Part shown: one piece after another, positions 22,046-32,542 of the stretch
Position numbering within the stretch: the stretch's first letter is position 1
How the letters are laid out: every line of letters starts with the position of its first letter
Source of the DNA: Chlorops oryzae
Taxonomy: Eukaryota > Arthropoda > Insecta > Diptera > Chloropidae
Assembly (NCBI GenBank): GCA_020466095.1
Contig: CM035808.1
Coordinates: 49,455,694-49,519,693, forward strand
DNA length: 64,000 bases
Direction: 5' to 3'
The notes under the pieces: generated by a model
Told to the model about the DNA's origin: nothing
Seen by the model: only the letters and a program-made list of their open reading frames with translations
Databases searched by the model: none
Position numbers and translations under genes: made by a program

Positions 22046-23178
22046 TCAATAGAAACCACTAACCGATATTATTGGTTATAGTATAGTGCTGGATCGCATC
22101 TTATAATTTTATTTATATTTTAAACTTTGCGTACAAAGACCTAACTCACGTGTTTTGAACGAAAATTGATATCAAAAAGCCCTAACTCAGAAAACTGCTC
22201 GAAACACAGAAAAAATAAAAATTCAAGCCTAAAACAAATTTCGTGCGTAGTATTTAATTGAGTTTGCGTTTAAACTTTTTTTAAATATCTAACCTTTGCG
22301 ATTTTATGAAGTTTTTTCCTTCTCCTGTAAAGTAGCAAAATAATGAGTTACGCCCTTTCTATCCGAAGCTATCGATATATATATATTCTTGATCAGGATC
22401 AAAAATTCGATTTAGACATGTCCGTCTGTCCGTCCGTCCATGTCCGGATCTCCTCCGAAACGGCTGGACCAATCAAGTCGAAATGTGGCACACAGGTATA
22501 TCGGGGTCCGAGTATGATCCTAACTAAAATTGGAAGACATCCGCTCACTGCCACGCCCACAAATGAATTTAATGTGTTTTCAGTAAAATGCTTGTAACTT
22601 GCGAACCACTCAACACATTCCATTGATATTTGGTGTACTGGTAAACTACGAAAAGGGACATATACTGGAAAAAAATGGACGCCGCCCTCCGTGAGCCACG
22701 CCCACAAATAAGGGCTTATCGTAACTTTTGAAGTAAAAGGCGTCGAAGCTTCAAATTCGCAACATAGGTTGACCAAGACGAATGAAAGGTGTAGGAAAAA
22801 AATGTATATGGCCCGCCCACTGCCACGCCCACAAATAGAGATTTTTCGTAACTTCCGAATTAATAGGCGTAGACACTTCAAATTCGCAACATATTTTCAC
22901 CAAGGCGAATGAAAGGTGTAGGAAAAAACTTTTTGTGGCCCGCCCACTGCCACACCCACAAATAAAGATGTTTCGTAACTTCCGAAGTAAAAGGCGTAGA
23001 AGCTTCAAATTCGCAACATAGGTTCACCAAGGCGAATGAAAGGTGTAGGGAAATAATTTATGTGGTCCTCCCACTGCCACGCCCATAAATAGAGAAGCAA
23101 AACATAGTGCGCTCATAACGTCGGGACGCTGGGTATTTCAAAGTCGGGCTTGACCGACTTTAGCTTTCTTACTTGTTT

Positions 23179-23690
23179 GTTAATAAAATTAATAATTGGA
23201 CGGCGTTCTTTTAAGAATTCAAGTGTTGTTAAAGACATTCTGATATGTTACTCAAAAATACAGCAAAAAATTTCGGGTAGGTGCGTTTTTCGCGTAAGTG
23301 CATAAAATTGTCTGGAATATAATTGAATGCAGCTAAGCAAAATATACTGTATCGCAATTTCGCTTGTGAAAAACAGTTGAAAACAGCAATTAGCTGACAG
23401 TTTAAAATTGATCACCATTAAGAATAAAAGTACGCACTTATTAGTATAATTTGCTGCACAGCAGCAGAACAATATCCTTCGACTATGCATTTTTATGTTC
23501 AAAAACACAAAAGGAATGCAAAAAAAGTTTTGTCTTATGGCCGTCTTGTATACATATATTTTTCGATTAATAAAAACAATTGAGTTTTGCGAAAAACCTT
23601 GCTGCAAATTATATTTACTAACATTTATAAATACCATAATGAACTTCGTTCTTATCTGGTGTCCTATGACACAACTCAACTTGTTTTTTT
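23179..23690. other. Gene-free stretch
   Basis: AT-rich, with long antiparallel frames that show no domain. Nothing supported. Confidence 0.5.
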
Positions 23691-24205
23691 TGTTATTATT
23701 ATTATTATTATTATTCGGCAGTACACTAAGACATAGTCTTTTTTAGTACATCAAAAGAATACAGAGTCATTGGATTTTTTAAAGTAACTTAAGTTAAATT
23801 AAGTCTTAATCTAGATTGGAGAGAGAGAGAAAAAGAGAGGGTGAGGGAGAGAGAGAGAGAGACAGAGAGAGAGAAGAGACAAAAAAAAAAAAAAAGGAGG
23901 AGAAGAGTAGAGAAAAAGAAAAGTTGGGAGGATAGGATAGGAAATAAGAATCAAGGATAGAAGAATTTATTTATTTTTTTTTTCTATTGATTACGGGATA
24001 ATATATGTTTATAAAGAGATCGTTTGAAGCTGCTTCCTGAGGCAATTTGTCTTAAATTGTTAGGTAATGCATTCCACTGTCTAATGGCGCTAATAAAGAA
24101 GAACCTTGAACTGTTCAGAAATGTATGTCTAGGAATAATGAAAAACCTGCTCCTGCTAGATTGAGCAAAGTTCAGTTTTTCAAGGGAGTTTTTCAAGGGA
24201 GGCAA
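23691..24205 (-). pseudogene. 5'-truncated non-LTR retrotransposon 3' end with (TAA)n tail
   Basis: The minus-strand frame 24205-23984 reads RSRFFIIPRHTFLNSSRFFF, then ISAIRQWNALPNNLRQ, then SFKRSLYKHIL and a stop: the 'R...F..P..RT....F......WN.LP......SFK..L..H' signature at the end of CR1/Jockey-type ORF2. About 290 bases of 3' UTR follow, with a GA-rich run (23819-23880 on plus), and the element ends on the minus strand in (AAT)n at 23715-23692, the microsatellite tail usual for this group. Only the last 74 codons remain. Confidence 0.75.
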
Positions 24206-24690
24206 AGAAGCTTAATATCTTTTTGCTTTTCTGATTAAAATAGGCACAAATTTTTGCTTCATAGTAAAAAATATCATAACTTTAATGGAGTAAAAAAAAA
24301 TATACGGAAAAACGGGTATTTTTTTCTTCCTATTTTTAATACCTTATATATTCCTCTAATAAGTAATGAAAAAATCAGACTTCTATCGAACCAACAAATA
24401 AAGAAACAGAAGATTTGAAAAATGTATATTTTCATGATTTATACTAAAGTTTTCTGTGCAAGTAAACATTCTTAATTTCAGCCAAAAAGTATGCTTTTGA
24501 ATATTTATGAAATGTACATGCATTTATAAGTCTTTACCTTCGTTGTTTTTCGTTGCAATTATATAAAAACGCGCCTTATATTGAACAAAACTAAGTCTTA
24601 AGTCTTTGCTTTATCTCTCTCATTTTTTTAACAGAACTGTCTGCGAAAAGACTTAAGACGCGAACGTGAAAACAGTTACAAAAATCTTAC
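24195..24690. repeat. Dispersed repeat related to 19345-19560 and 21885-22045
   Basis: 24195-24410 matches 19345-19560, and 24592-24680 matches the palindrome at 21885-22045. The family is unclassified and noncoding. The following sequence to 25270 shows no gene. Confidence 0.5.
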
Positions 24691-25402
24691 GAAATTAATG
24701 GAGGAAATATTATTTTTTGATAAGATCGCATATATATATGCTCTTCCCCCAATTTTTAAGAAATTTGTAGCAAAATATCCATTTTTATAGCCAAAAATAA
24801 CTTTGGGTGGTATAAGCGGTGGGTGATGTTAATTTTGATGAAACTTCGAAGCTTTCTTAATTTAGCCATATTAGGGACTTGTGCCAAATTTCATTGCCCT
24901 ACGACACACACTGAAATATTATTCTAGCACGACAAAAACCAAAAAATTTTTTGTCGCGGATTCCAATAATCATTGCAGAGTCTTATTGTTAAATAGTTAA
25001 ACTAACTTTTGTTGAAAATTATTTATCAAAAAAGGTAAAAACCTGTTGTTACGGCAACGGTAAAGTTCTTCTTTTATTAGGTGTGAATGAAGAAGTGATA
25101 CGAGGCTGTTTAAACAAATATTTGGTTTTTTGATTTTTCTTTAATATTCCGTTAAAAAGATAGTGGTAGCTATTAGAAGTTAATATTTGTACATTCTTAG
25201 AGCATTTTTATGTGCATTCGGTTTATTGTAACATTTAGTGTATAAGTGGCAGCTTGTTAAAGATTCCTTATTTTTATACCTTTTCCGAAGGAAAGGGTAT
25301 ATTAAGTTTGGCACGGTGTATGTAACATACCAAAGGAGTCGCGGTAGATATAGACATATATATATATTCTTGATCAGGGTGACAAGAGGAATCGATCTAG
25401 CC

Positions 25403-25403
25403 A

Positions 25404-25436
<33 letters not shown>

Positions 25437-25451
25437 TTCTGTCTGTCTGTG

Positions 25452-25510
<59 letters not shown>
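25403..25510. repeat. (GTCT)n microsatellite
   Basis: About 27 GTCT units with a few substitutions. It corresponds to the (GTCY)n block that DINE-1-type elements carry. Confidence 0.9.
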
Positions 25511-25511
<1 letters not shown>

Positions 25512-25929
25512 GGTCACACTTTAGTTTTTCGTAATTTACTCCTAAGCCATGAAAGATATCATATTGAAATTTGGCATGGACTTCAACCAGGTAAATGTCC
25601 AAAAAACTGCATACAAATTTTTTTCGTAGTCCCTTCTTGGGTCGTGGGAAGTGGTTCAGAAGTTTCAAAAATCACGATTTTTAACGTTTTTCCTGGATAA
25701 CTTTTTTACTATACATCCCAGCTTATTGAAATTTGGTGAGTGTATAGCTACTATGTAGACTTAAGCTTTCGCTGAAAAAAAATTGCGACATCGCTATAAC
25801 TATGGTCATCATCCTACACAATAGAAAAAAACACTCTTTCTCTTATTCTCATATCTGATTACAAAAATTATTTTTTTGCTTCTTCTGATTGTGTATTTTG
25901 CCGCCAAATAAAGTCGTCCATTATGGATA

Positions 25930-26765
25930 AATTTTGACCATGACCACATTTCGCGAAATTCGCCAAAATTGATTTTCACTATTTTGAATTGAGTATTTCG
26001 CAGCTAAACAAAATGTCCTCTAAGGGTTAAGATTTGATCAAGACCACCATCCGCGAAATTCGCGAAAAATTGATTTTCACTAGTTTGAATTGAGTATTTC
26101 GCAGTTAAACAAAATGTCCTCTAAGGGTTAAAATTTGATCAAGACCACCATCCGCGAAATTCGCGAAAACCTGATTTTCACTATTTTTAATTGAGTATTT
26201 CGCAGCTAAACAAAATGTCCTCTAAGGGTTAAAATTTGATCAAGACCACCATCCGCGAAATTCGCAAAAATTTTATTTTCACTATTTTGAATTGAGGTTT
26301 TCGCAGCTAGACAAAATGTCCTCTAACGGTTAAATTTTGACCATGACCACCATTCGCGAAATTCGCAAAAATTTAATTTTCACTATTTTGAATTGAGGTT
26401 TTCGCAGCTAGAAAAAATGTCCTCTTACGGTTAAATTTTGACCATGACCACCATTCGCGAAATTCGCAAAAATTTTATTTTCACTATTTTGAATTGAGTA
26501 TTTCGCAGCTAGACAAAATGTCCTCTAACGGTTAAAATTTGACCATGACCACCATTCGCGAAATTCGCAACAATTTTATTTTCACTATTTTGAATTGAGG
26601 ATTTCGCAGCCATACAAAATGTCCTCTAACGGTTAAAACTTGACCATGATCACCATTCGCGAAATTCGCAAAAATTTTATTTTCACTATTTTGAATTGAG
26701 GTTTTCGCAGCTAGACAAAATGTCCTCTAACGGTTAAAATTTGACCATGCTCACCATCCGCGAAA
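25930..26765. repeat. Tandem array of about eight 101-bp units
   Basis: Unit starts are visible near 25940, 26042, 26143 and 26244 and continue at about 101-102 bp to 26750. Each contains ATTTTCACTATTTTGAATTG, CGCAGCTA, AAATGTCCTCTAA and the small palindrome TTCGCGAA/CGCGAAATTCGC. It appears to have arisen inside the family C HINE. Confidence 0.8.
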
Positions 26766-26926
26766 ATTTTGTGCTTAATAATAATCTCGAGTCTTAGAAG
26801 GTATAAATAGATATCCAAGCTAGGAACGGCAGGAATTTTTGTTAAGGTAATGTTTTAACATATTTCAGGCTGAGGAAAAGGTATGTGTGCAATCGGCTTA
26901 GCCGATGTAAACTTCTTTACTTGTTT

Positions 26927-28860
26927 CACTTAAAAAAATAAAGAAAGCTATCTTTACATAAGCTTTTAAAAAAATTTTTAAGAGATTTTAAGCTCTAGTT
27001 TTGATTAACCTATCCCTTAAAGCATAGTTAATGAGGTATATTACGATTCATAACCGTCGGTAACCGTCGGTAACCGTCCGTAAATTTCACAGCTCAATTA
27101 CGGTTGCCGCGAAAGGTGGTATTTTAAAGGGGATTCTATGGTTTTAAAGTCGAAAAAATTTATGTTTTCATGATATTTTTGTGGAGACGTGAATAATGCT
27201 GGTGTATTTATTTTTTTGTACATTTTATAGCTTGACTTCTTAAGCATATTTGAAAAAAAAAAAGTGAAATTATTGATAAACAAATCCGTGGCAGCGATTC
27301 TCCGGAGGTACATAGAAAAAAAGTTGTTTTGCGGTGAACATGTTTGAAGGTTACCGGATCATGTAAAAAAAAGCAAACATGTTTTTAAAAGGAAATTTGT
27401 TTCCCGAGATAACGCCGAAGCATTTTAAAAGGATTGGTCAAGTAGATTTTGCATCATCGTGTTGACCGACTTCAAAAAAGTCCATTTGCACAAAATCGAT
27501 TTAAAGTTTTTTTTTTCTCGAACACATGCAAGTGGGCCACTCGCTTTGAAACCCTGTACCTTTTTAGTTAGTTAGTTAGTTTTAGTACGATTTACTTGAA
27601 ATTTTTATACAATACTCTTGAAATGTTGTACATTCAGAAGAAAAAACGTTCCAAAATTTTTTTAAAACTATACCATCCCCTTAACTATTGGATACAATTC
27701 AAAATTGGTTTATTTTTGCTCCCATATATAATGTGTTTTCATAAACATGAACGTTCGTTGTTGGAATATTTTTTTATCAATGCCAAATTTTCGAAATGAT
27801 CAAAACGTCGTCTCGACTAAATACTACGACTGATTTAGTTCATATTCTGCTTGTGACCTCTGATCCGGTAATTTCTCATCATCGACAGCAAAACAAAATC
27901 AACATCAAGGCGCTACATCCAGAAGCGCAAGAGCTTATTAAAAAGGCACTCCAGGACGAAGATTCTGATAAAAAGTCAAAAGCTCCAGCATCAGGCAATT
28001 ACATACGTTGAAGAGTCTAAGGATGAATCTGATTCCGACTTTAATTTTATTTAATTGTGGAAAAATAAAATTTGGAAATTATAAAAGTTTTTAAATCATG
28101 GTACATGGTATGATTTTTTTCAATTATTTTCTCAATAACTGGAGTACGTTATTCAGAATATTTTTTATATATTTTTCCCAATTATTAAGACCAAAAGAAA
28201 GCTTTAAAGTAAAAAAAATATTTTTGTCGCGCTACAAAAAAATTTCAGACCACTGTGCGACACTTCTTTCTATTTTTGTCCATCGAATGTATGGGATCGA
28301 AGCACTGTGCGACGCTTCTTGGGGGATCATATTATATTTGATATGATTTGCGAGTCGTTTTCGAGTCATATTTGTCATCAAATTCGAGTCGTTTTTTTAC
28401 TCATATTTGTGTTCATTTTTGAGTCTTCTACGACTCGAATTTGATATCATTTTCCAGTCTTTTCCGAAATATATTTACAATCGATTGCTTTCTAAAAAAA
28501 AAAAAAAAATTATGTTTCATGTCAAATTCCATGCAATTCAATTTTGAGTCAAATTTAGAGTGAAATATATAATACGAAAGCAACAATTTGAATGATCATA
28601 TTTCAATCTCCTAAGTGATTAATTGGCGATTGCTCTATGTTTTGTTTCTGCACTTTCAATGCGAATCGCTTCTGAAACATATTTAAGAGTCTTTTTCGAG
28701 CCTTCTTTTAATCGCGGAAGATAGCAATCGCTTTTTAATCATCAAAAGGAATCGAATAAGACTTTTCAAGGCGATTTTTGTAAAATCTTCAAAATTTTGG
28801 GTGGGGATCGGTACAAATTTTTTGTGCCTAAGTATGCGGTCCTCACAAGCGAAAAGAGTT
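26927..28860. other. Gene-free stretch with weak features
   Basis: A 71-codon plus frame at 27796-28011 contains HPEAQELIKKALQDEDSDKK but no domain I can name. 27047-27085 is a short CGGTAACCGT tandem. Around 28250-28320 two copies of CACTGTGCGAC lie in loose inverted order, resembling the ends of the 3163-4972 element. 28340-28460 is rich in GAGTC/GACTC. Confidence 0.4.
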
Positions 28861-28861
28861 A

Positions 28862-29915
28862 CAGTAGTTTCGCTATATAAGAAAGTTGATTTTTCCAAGA
28901 AATTTCAATCTTATATGGGCATTTCCATTTTGACGTGACGTGACATTCGAACGAAAAACAAAATTTTTTTTAAATGAAGAATTGCAAATTTTAAAAAAGT
29001 TTTTTAATATTTGCATACTAATAAAGTAGCACTACGTTCAGTAAAAAAATTAGACCAATAGACCATAAGGATTTGAGTATTGAAGCAAAAAAGTGTCCTA
29101 GCGTTTCGTTACGAAAAACAGAAGTGGGTTTTTGACTTAGATTACAAGATTGCAAAACTCTGCTAATTTCGCAAAACTTTTCGTATTAAACTTATAGCAA
29201 TAAGATTGGAAAATATAAGAGTTCATTTTCCAAGTTTTAAAATTGTAAAATCGTTTGTCGTTCGTTTTTTATTGGCCTTAATTACCTGGCGTTACGTTAC
29301 CTGGCGTAACGTTACTAAAATTTCAAAAGGGTTTTAGTCATGAAAATAGTCTTTTATTTTAACCTTTTTTCCTTTTAATTCATAAATTCTGGTATTATAA
29401 ATAGAAGGGCCAATAATAAATTTTATCAAAAACAATATTTAATTGAGCTTGCGTAATTAGAAGATAATTATCAACTTATTCGTTAAAGAATTTTTGTTGT
29501 TGTTGTTTTGGTTGATTCTTCTGAATGGAATTATTAAGGACGATAACTTCCATTGAACAGGTTACTAAAATGGCCCAAATTTCATAGATAAAGCACTTTT
29601 AAAGGTAATTTAAGAAACACAAATACAACAAAATAAGCCTTTACCTATGTTTTACAGAAATGAGGGCTGACTATAACCACCAATCTTCTTAAATAGTGGA
29701 ATTTAGATGTGTTACTATGATAGTACATACCCAAAAATTGTTTTAAGGAACTGGGGCATTTTCAATTCCGGTAGACCTTTCTGTGGAAATGCCCATATCC
29801 GGTTTTTTCTTATATAAAAATGTTGTCCATACTAAAAGATTTTTTGGTTTTGGTAAACAGTTGTTCAAAGGCGGGTTTTTCTTATATACGAGTTTCTTAT
29901 ATAGCGAAACTACTG
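28862..29915. mobile_element. pogo-like TIR element interrupted by another MITE
   Basis: Ends CAGTAGTTTCGCTATATAAG and CTTATATAGCGAAACTACTG are perfect inverted repeats flanked by TA (28860-28861, 29916-29917). The CAGTA start and TA target are typical of pogo/Tigger-type ends. Only about 170 bp belong to this element; the rest is the 28916-29795 insertion. Confidence 0.7.
28916..29795. mobile_element. 880-bp TIR element, TGGGCATTTCCA family, copy 1
   Basis: Ends TGGGCATTTCCA / TGGAAATGCCCA with TA on each side (28914-28915, 29796-29797). The right half (29330-29795) is nearly identical to 51722-52122 plus 56107-56171, which is a second copy; the left halves are more diverged. No coding frame. 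It is inserted in the pogo-like element. Confidence 0.75.
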
Positions 29916-29917
29916 TA

Positions 29918-31042
29918 TTTCGTTTTTAGCATGTAGGAGTGTAGGTCTAACTGTCGACGTCGAAGAGGCTGAACATACATACTGTAATTCAAATCAGGCG
30001 TGTGATTCATACACACTGCGCTTTTGATATTTTGTCGTAATGCACGATCTTTTGTTTTGTTTATTGCACTCCGTCTCATATTTTCGTTTTGTTCCATGCA
30101 GGCATAGCTATGCATGGAAGCACGGCACTTGTGCCTTCTGCCTTTGGCACAATGCTCGCTTATCAGTTCTTCTCGGTTTCAAATAAACAGAGTATGCATA
30201 CGATTGCTATGGGATTGCAGGCTTGTTGAAGTTTGATGTTTTTCACTTTTGCCGACTTAGATTCTCACGCTTTGCAATGTTGTGTATGCGTCCAGAAATT
30301 CGTCTTTTTGTTTTTGTTTTGTATCATATTCTAATATTTATTTTTTAAACACCAAATTGCACTAATCATCAAAAAAATAGTATTTAAGCAATGAACTCAG
30401 TTAATAAATCAAGGAGTTACACATTTGAATTCTATGTTAGGTGTTTACTTCTTAAGCAGATCATTGTCTACCCAGTTCCAAGTGCTGGTTGTATGCAATT
30501 CGTATTTCGGTGAAACACCTTAATACAAACCAAACGAGTGAATTCTTATAGGAATTCTTAGTGCATTGCTAAGCAATTTTCAAGGAATCACACTCTGACC
30601 CATAGTTGAGGCAAACCAGTCTCGTAGCACATAGTTAATACCTTCTTCTTTAATATTCTTATTTATTTCTTTCAATATGGAACAGTTTTATTCGATTTTA
30701 AACTCCTTAAAGTTGCAATTTACTTTCCATGTGCTCACACTGGAATAATAAACTAATAATGTACGTCCTCCTTTGAAGCTATTCTTAAAAAGTACATTTT
30801 TTTTAAGCTTGTTTTTATGGAAAATGTTAATGACATAATTTGTAACAAACTTTTGACTTCGATTTTTGGCCTATGGCAGCGACCACTGTGCCCTGGGCTG
30901 TGGTATTCTCGTTCCATCCTTTAATCTGGCTCCGTCCATTGTTATGATAGTGAATGTAGAGAATTACACACAGAAAAATATGACTCCATAAAATCGATAA
31001 GATCCCCTTATTGAACGATTTTATAGAGAAATCTGCTTAAAC
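29918..31042. other. Gene-free stretch
   Basis: No gene or repeat I can support. 30971-31040 begins ACACAGAAAAAT and may be the start of a longer element that includes the following TIR element. Confidence 0.4.
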
Positions 31043-31044
31043 TA

Positions 31045-31788
31045 CACTGAGCGAAAACTACGGTTGTGTAATTTACAACGATTCGTAGTATACTACGACC
31101 GTAGTTATTTTAGAGCAAAACTGTAGTACGGACGTATTCAAACATGACTTTAATAGGCATGCGTATTCTTTAGGAACAAATTTCTTTACACACGTATTTA
31201 AAAAACTTCTATAAAAAACCACGTAAAATAGTTTTCATTTGAATTTAAGTAACATATTTAGTCCACGCGAATTAGATTTCTCCGTGGCGTACGGGTAGCG
31301 TATTCGCTCAGCAATCCGAAGGGCTCGGGTTCAAATCCTACAGCAGGCGACTAAAATGTGTGAAAAATGGGAACTTTTCAAGCAAGTAGAAAAATATTAA
31401 AGGTAAAACAGGACAGCTAGAATGAGAAATCTAGCTTTCCCCAACCGTATAGATAAGAGAGAAGAGAAAGCCCATCCCGGCTTTCTAGAATGTATTTTTT
31501 TTGTTGCGTAAAATATTAAGTTTTAAAGCTTTTTATTCCTGTAAGGTTTTTAAATATTATATACCTAAATGTTATGTTATTATTTGTAAAAAAAAAAAAA
31601 AAAAAAAAAATTAAAAAACGCCTGACCGGGGATCGAACCCGCCGACTTGGGATTTGGTACTACTTTCGTATTTCAAGTTTTTTACTTCGCTTGTGGTTAT
31701 TTTAACTACGTCCGTTAATAGAGCCAAATCATTGCTGTTCGTAGTTAACTACGTTTTTGTTATTTTTACTACGATTTTTAGCTCAGTG
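31045..31788. mobile_element. TA-flanked TIR element carrying tRNA-like SINE sequence
   Basis: Ends CACTGAGCGAAAACTACG / CTACGATTTTTAGCTCAGTG lie between TA dinucleotides (31043-31044, 31789-31790). Several further ACTACG/CGTAGT motifs occur near both ends. The interior holds a plus-strand tRNA-derived SINE (31278-31450), a poly(A) run (31590-31609) and a minus-strand tRNA-like box (31621-31660). Confidence 0.65.
31278..31450 (+). mobile_element. tRNA-derived SINE, copy 1
   Basis: The head has a box-A-like TGGCGTACGGGTAGCG and a box-B GGGTTCAAATCC 40 bases later, the spacing of an internal RNA polymerase III promoter. The body (AAAAATGG..., GCAAGTA, AACAGG, CCCCAACC) matches the body at 32240-32345. 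The acceptor-stem ends do not pair, so it is a SINE head rather than a tRNA gene. Confidence 0.6.
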
Positions 31789-32169
31789 TACTTATATGAA
31801 TAATATGCTTTTTCCATAGAGAAAACTTTTTGTATGCATAGAGAAACTCTTATTGAAACATTTTAATACACATCCTCATATATTTCATGTGAATATCTTA
31901 TAATTTATGTTAAAGAATATAGAAAGCTTCTTGAGATAGTGAATCAATAAGGTGACCATATCAATCAAACTATGTGACATTCTTATAAAATTGACGTTTT
32001 GATAAGATATCCTTTTTGGAAGAAAATCGCTTTAAGAAGAAGCTTTTTTAATACTAAAAGCAAGACTTATTGATTTACAAAAGTATATGTATTCCGTATT
32101 TGTTCCATAGTTAAAAAAGACAAAGCAGTTGTTTTGCACTTACATAGATATAATAAGATTAGCATGCTC

Positions 32170-32466
32170 AAATCATATCTCGCGATGGCGATTTAAGTGT
32201 GGTAGATTTGTAATCTGGAAGGTTCGAGCTCGAACCCTGTCACAGGCGAAGGAATTTGTGGAAAAATGGAGAATGAAAACAGGCAAGTAAATTTTAAAGA
32301 ACAAATACGGGGAGCAGAAAGTAAGTTGCCAACCAACCAATAAGTAAGTTGCTTTCATTGCGCCTACCAAAACGTCAAGCACAAGCTATTTCCAAGAATT
32401 TGCTATAAAATCTTTCCTTTCAATCTTTTGAGCATAAAAAGTTCGGTAAAATCTTTTATTTCTCAG
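32170..32466 (+). mobile_element. tRNA-derived SINE-containing repeat, copy 2
   Basis: Head with TTCGAGCTCGAACCCTG box-B region; body shares GTGGAAAAATGGA, GGCAAGTA and GTTGCCAACC with the 31278 SINE. The block 32170-32466 recurs in reverse at 45569-45789 up to the assembly gap, so it is a dispersed repeat. Its right edge abuts the HINE that begins at 32467. Confidence 0.6.
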
Positions 32467-32542
32467 TTTTTATACCCAGCGTATGCGGGGTATAGTAGTT
32501 TTGTGCGAATCTTGTAACAGGGAGAGCTAAGCTCCGGAAATA

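Larger units (their letters stand above)
20637..22374. mobile_element. 1.7-kb element with 34-bp perfect TIRs and TA duplication
   Basis: The first 34 bases (TCGATAGCTTCGGATAGAAA...) are a perfect inverted copy of the last 34, with TA outside both ends (20635-20636, 22375-22376). The motif AAGCCCTAACTCA recurs at least four times internally near both ends (20785, 20825, 22135, 22175) and is related to GGCGTAACTCA in the TIR itself. It is inserted in a HINE. No transposase. Contains a tandem repeat at 21085-21545 and a palindrome at 21885-22045. Confidence 0.75.
20558..23178 (+). mobile_element. HINE (DINE-1-like), family A, carrying a nested TIR element
   Basis: 5' end TTTTTATACCCAGCG, CATGTCCGTCTGTCC block at 22418, repeated CCGCCCACTGCCACGCCCAC blocks in tandem (22690-23090), then the inverted subterminal repeat CGCTGGGTAT, the hairpin AAGTCGGGCTTGACCGACTT and terminal CTTACTTGTTT. 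This is the Helentron-derived layout: subterminal inverted repeats, microsatellite and a 3' stem-loop. The 5' part is split by the 20637-22374 element. Confidence 0.85.
25271..26926 (+). mobile_element. HINE (DINE-1-like), family C, with expanded microsatellite and satellite
   Basis: 5' end TTTTTATACCTTTTCC, then CATGTCTGTCTGTC with a long (GTCT)n run at 25403-25510, a 101-bp tandem array at 25930-26765, then the inverted subterminal repeat GGAAAAGGTAT, hairpin ATCGGCTTAGCCGAT and terminal TTTACTTGTTT. The layout is the same as families A and B but both subterminal repeat and hairpin sequences differ. No coding capacity. Confidence 0.85.

Noticed and set aside
22399..23008. Minus-strand frames of 160 and 85 codons
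   Set aside because: They are translations of HINE A tandem blocks; similar frames recur in every family A copy (58899-59565, 33861-34190).
23248..23679. 143-codon minus frame
   Set aside because: Cysteine/phenylalanine-rich random-looking translation of AT-rich DNA, with no domain or promoter.
25180..25700. Long frames of CLSV/DRQT repeats
   Set aside because: They translate the (GTCT)n microsatellite of a HINE; the same applies at 36909-37335 and 38004-38282.
25930..26765. CRISPR-like array
   Set aside because: Units are contiguous 101-bp tandem copies with no unique spacers, in a eukaryotic HINE.
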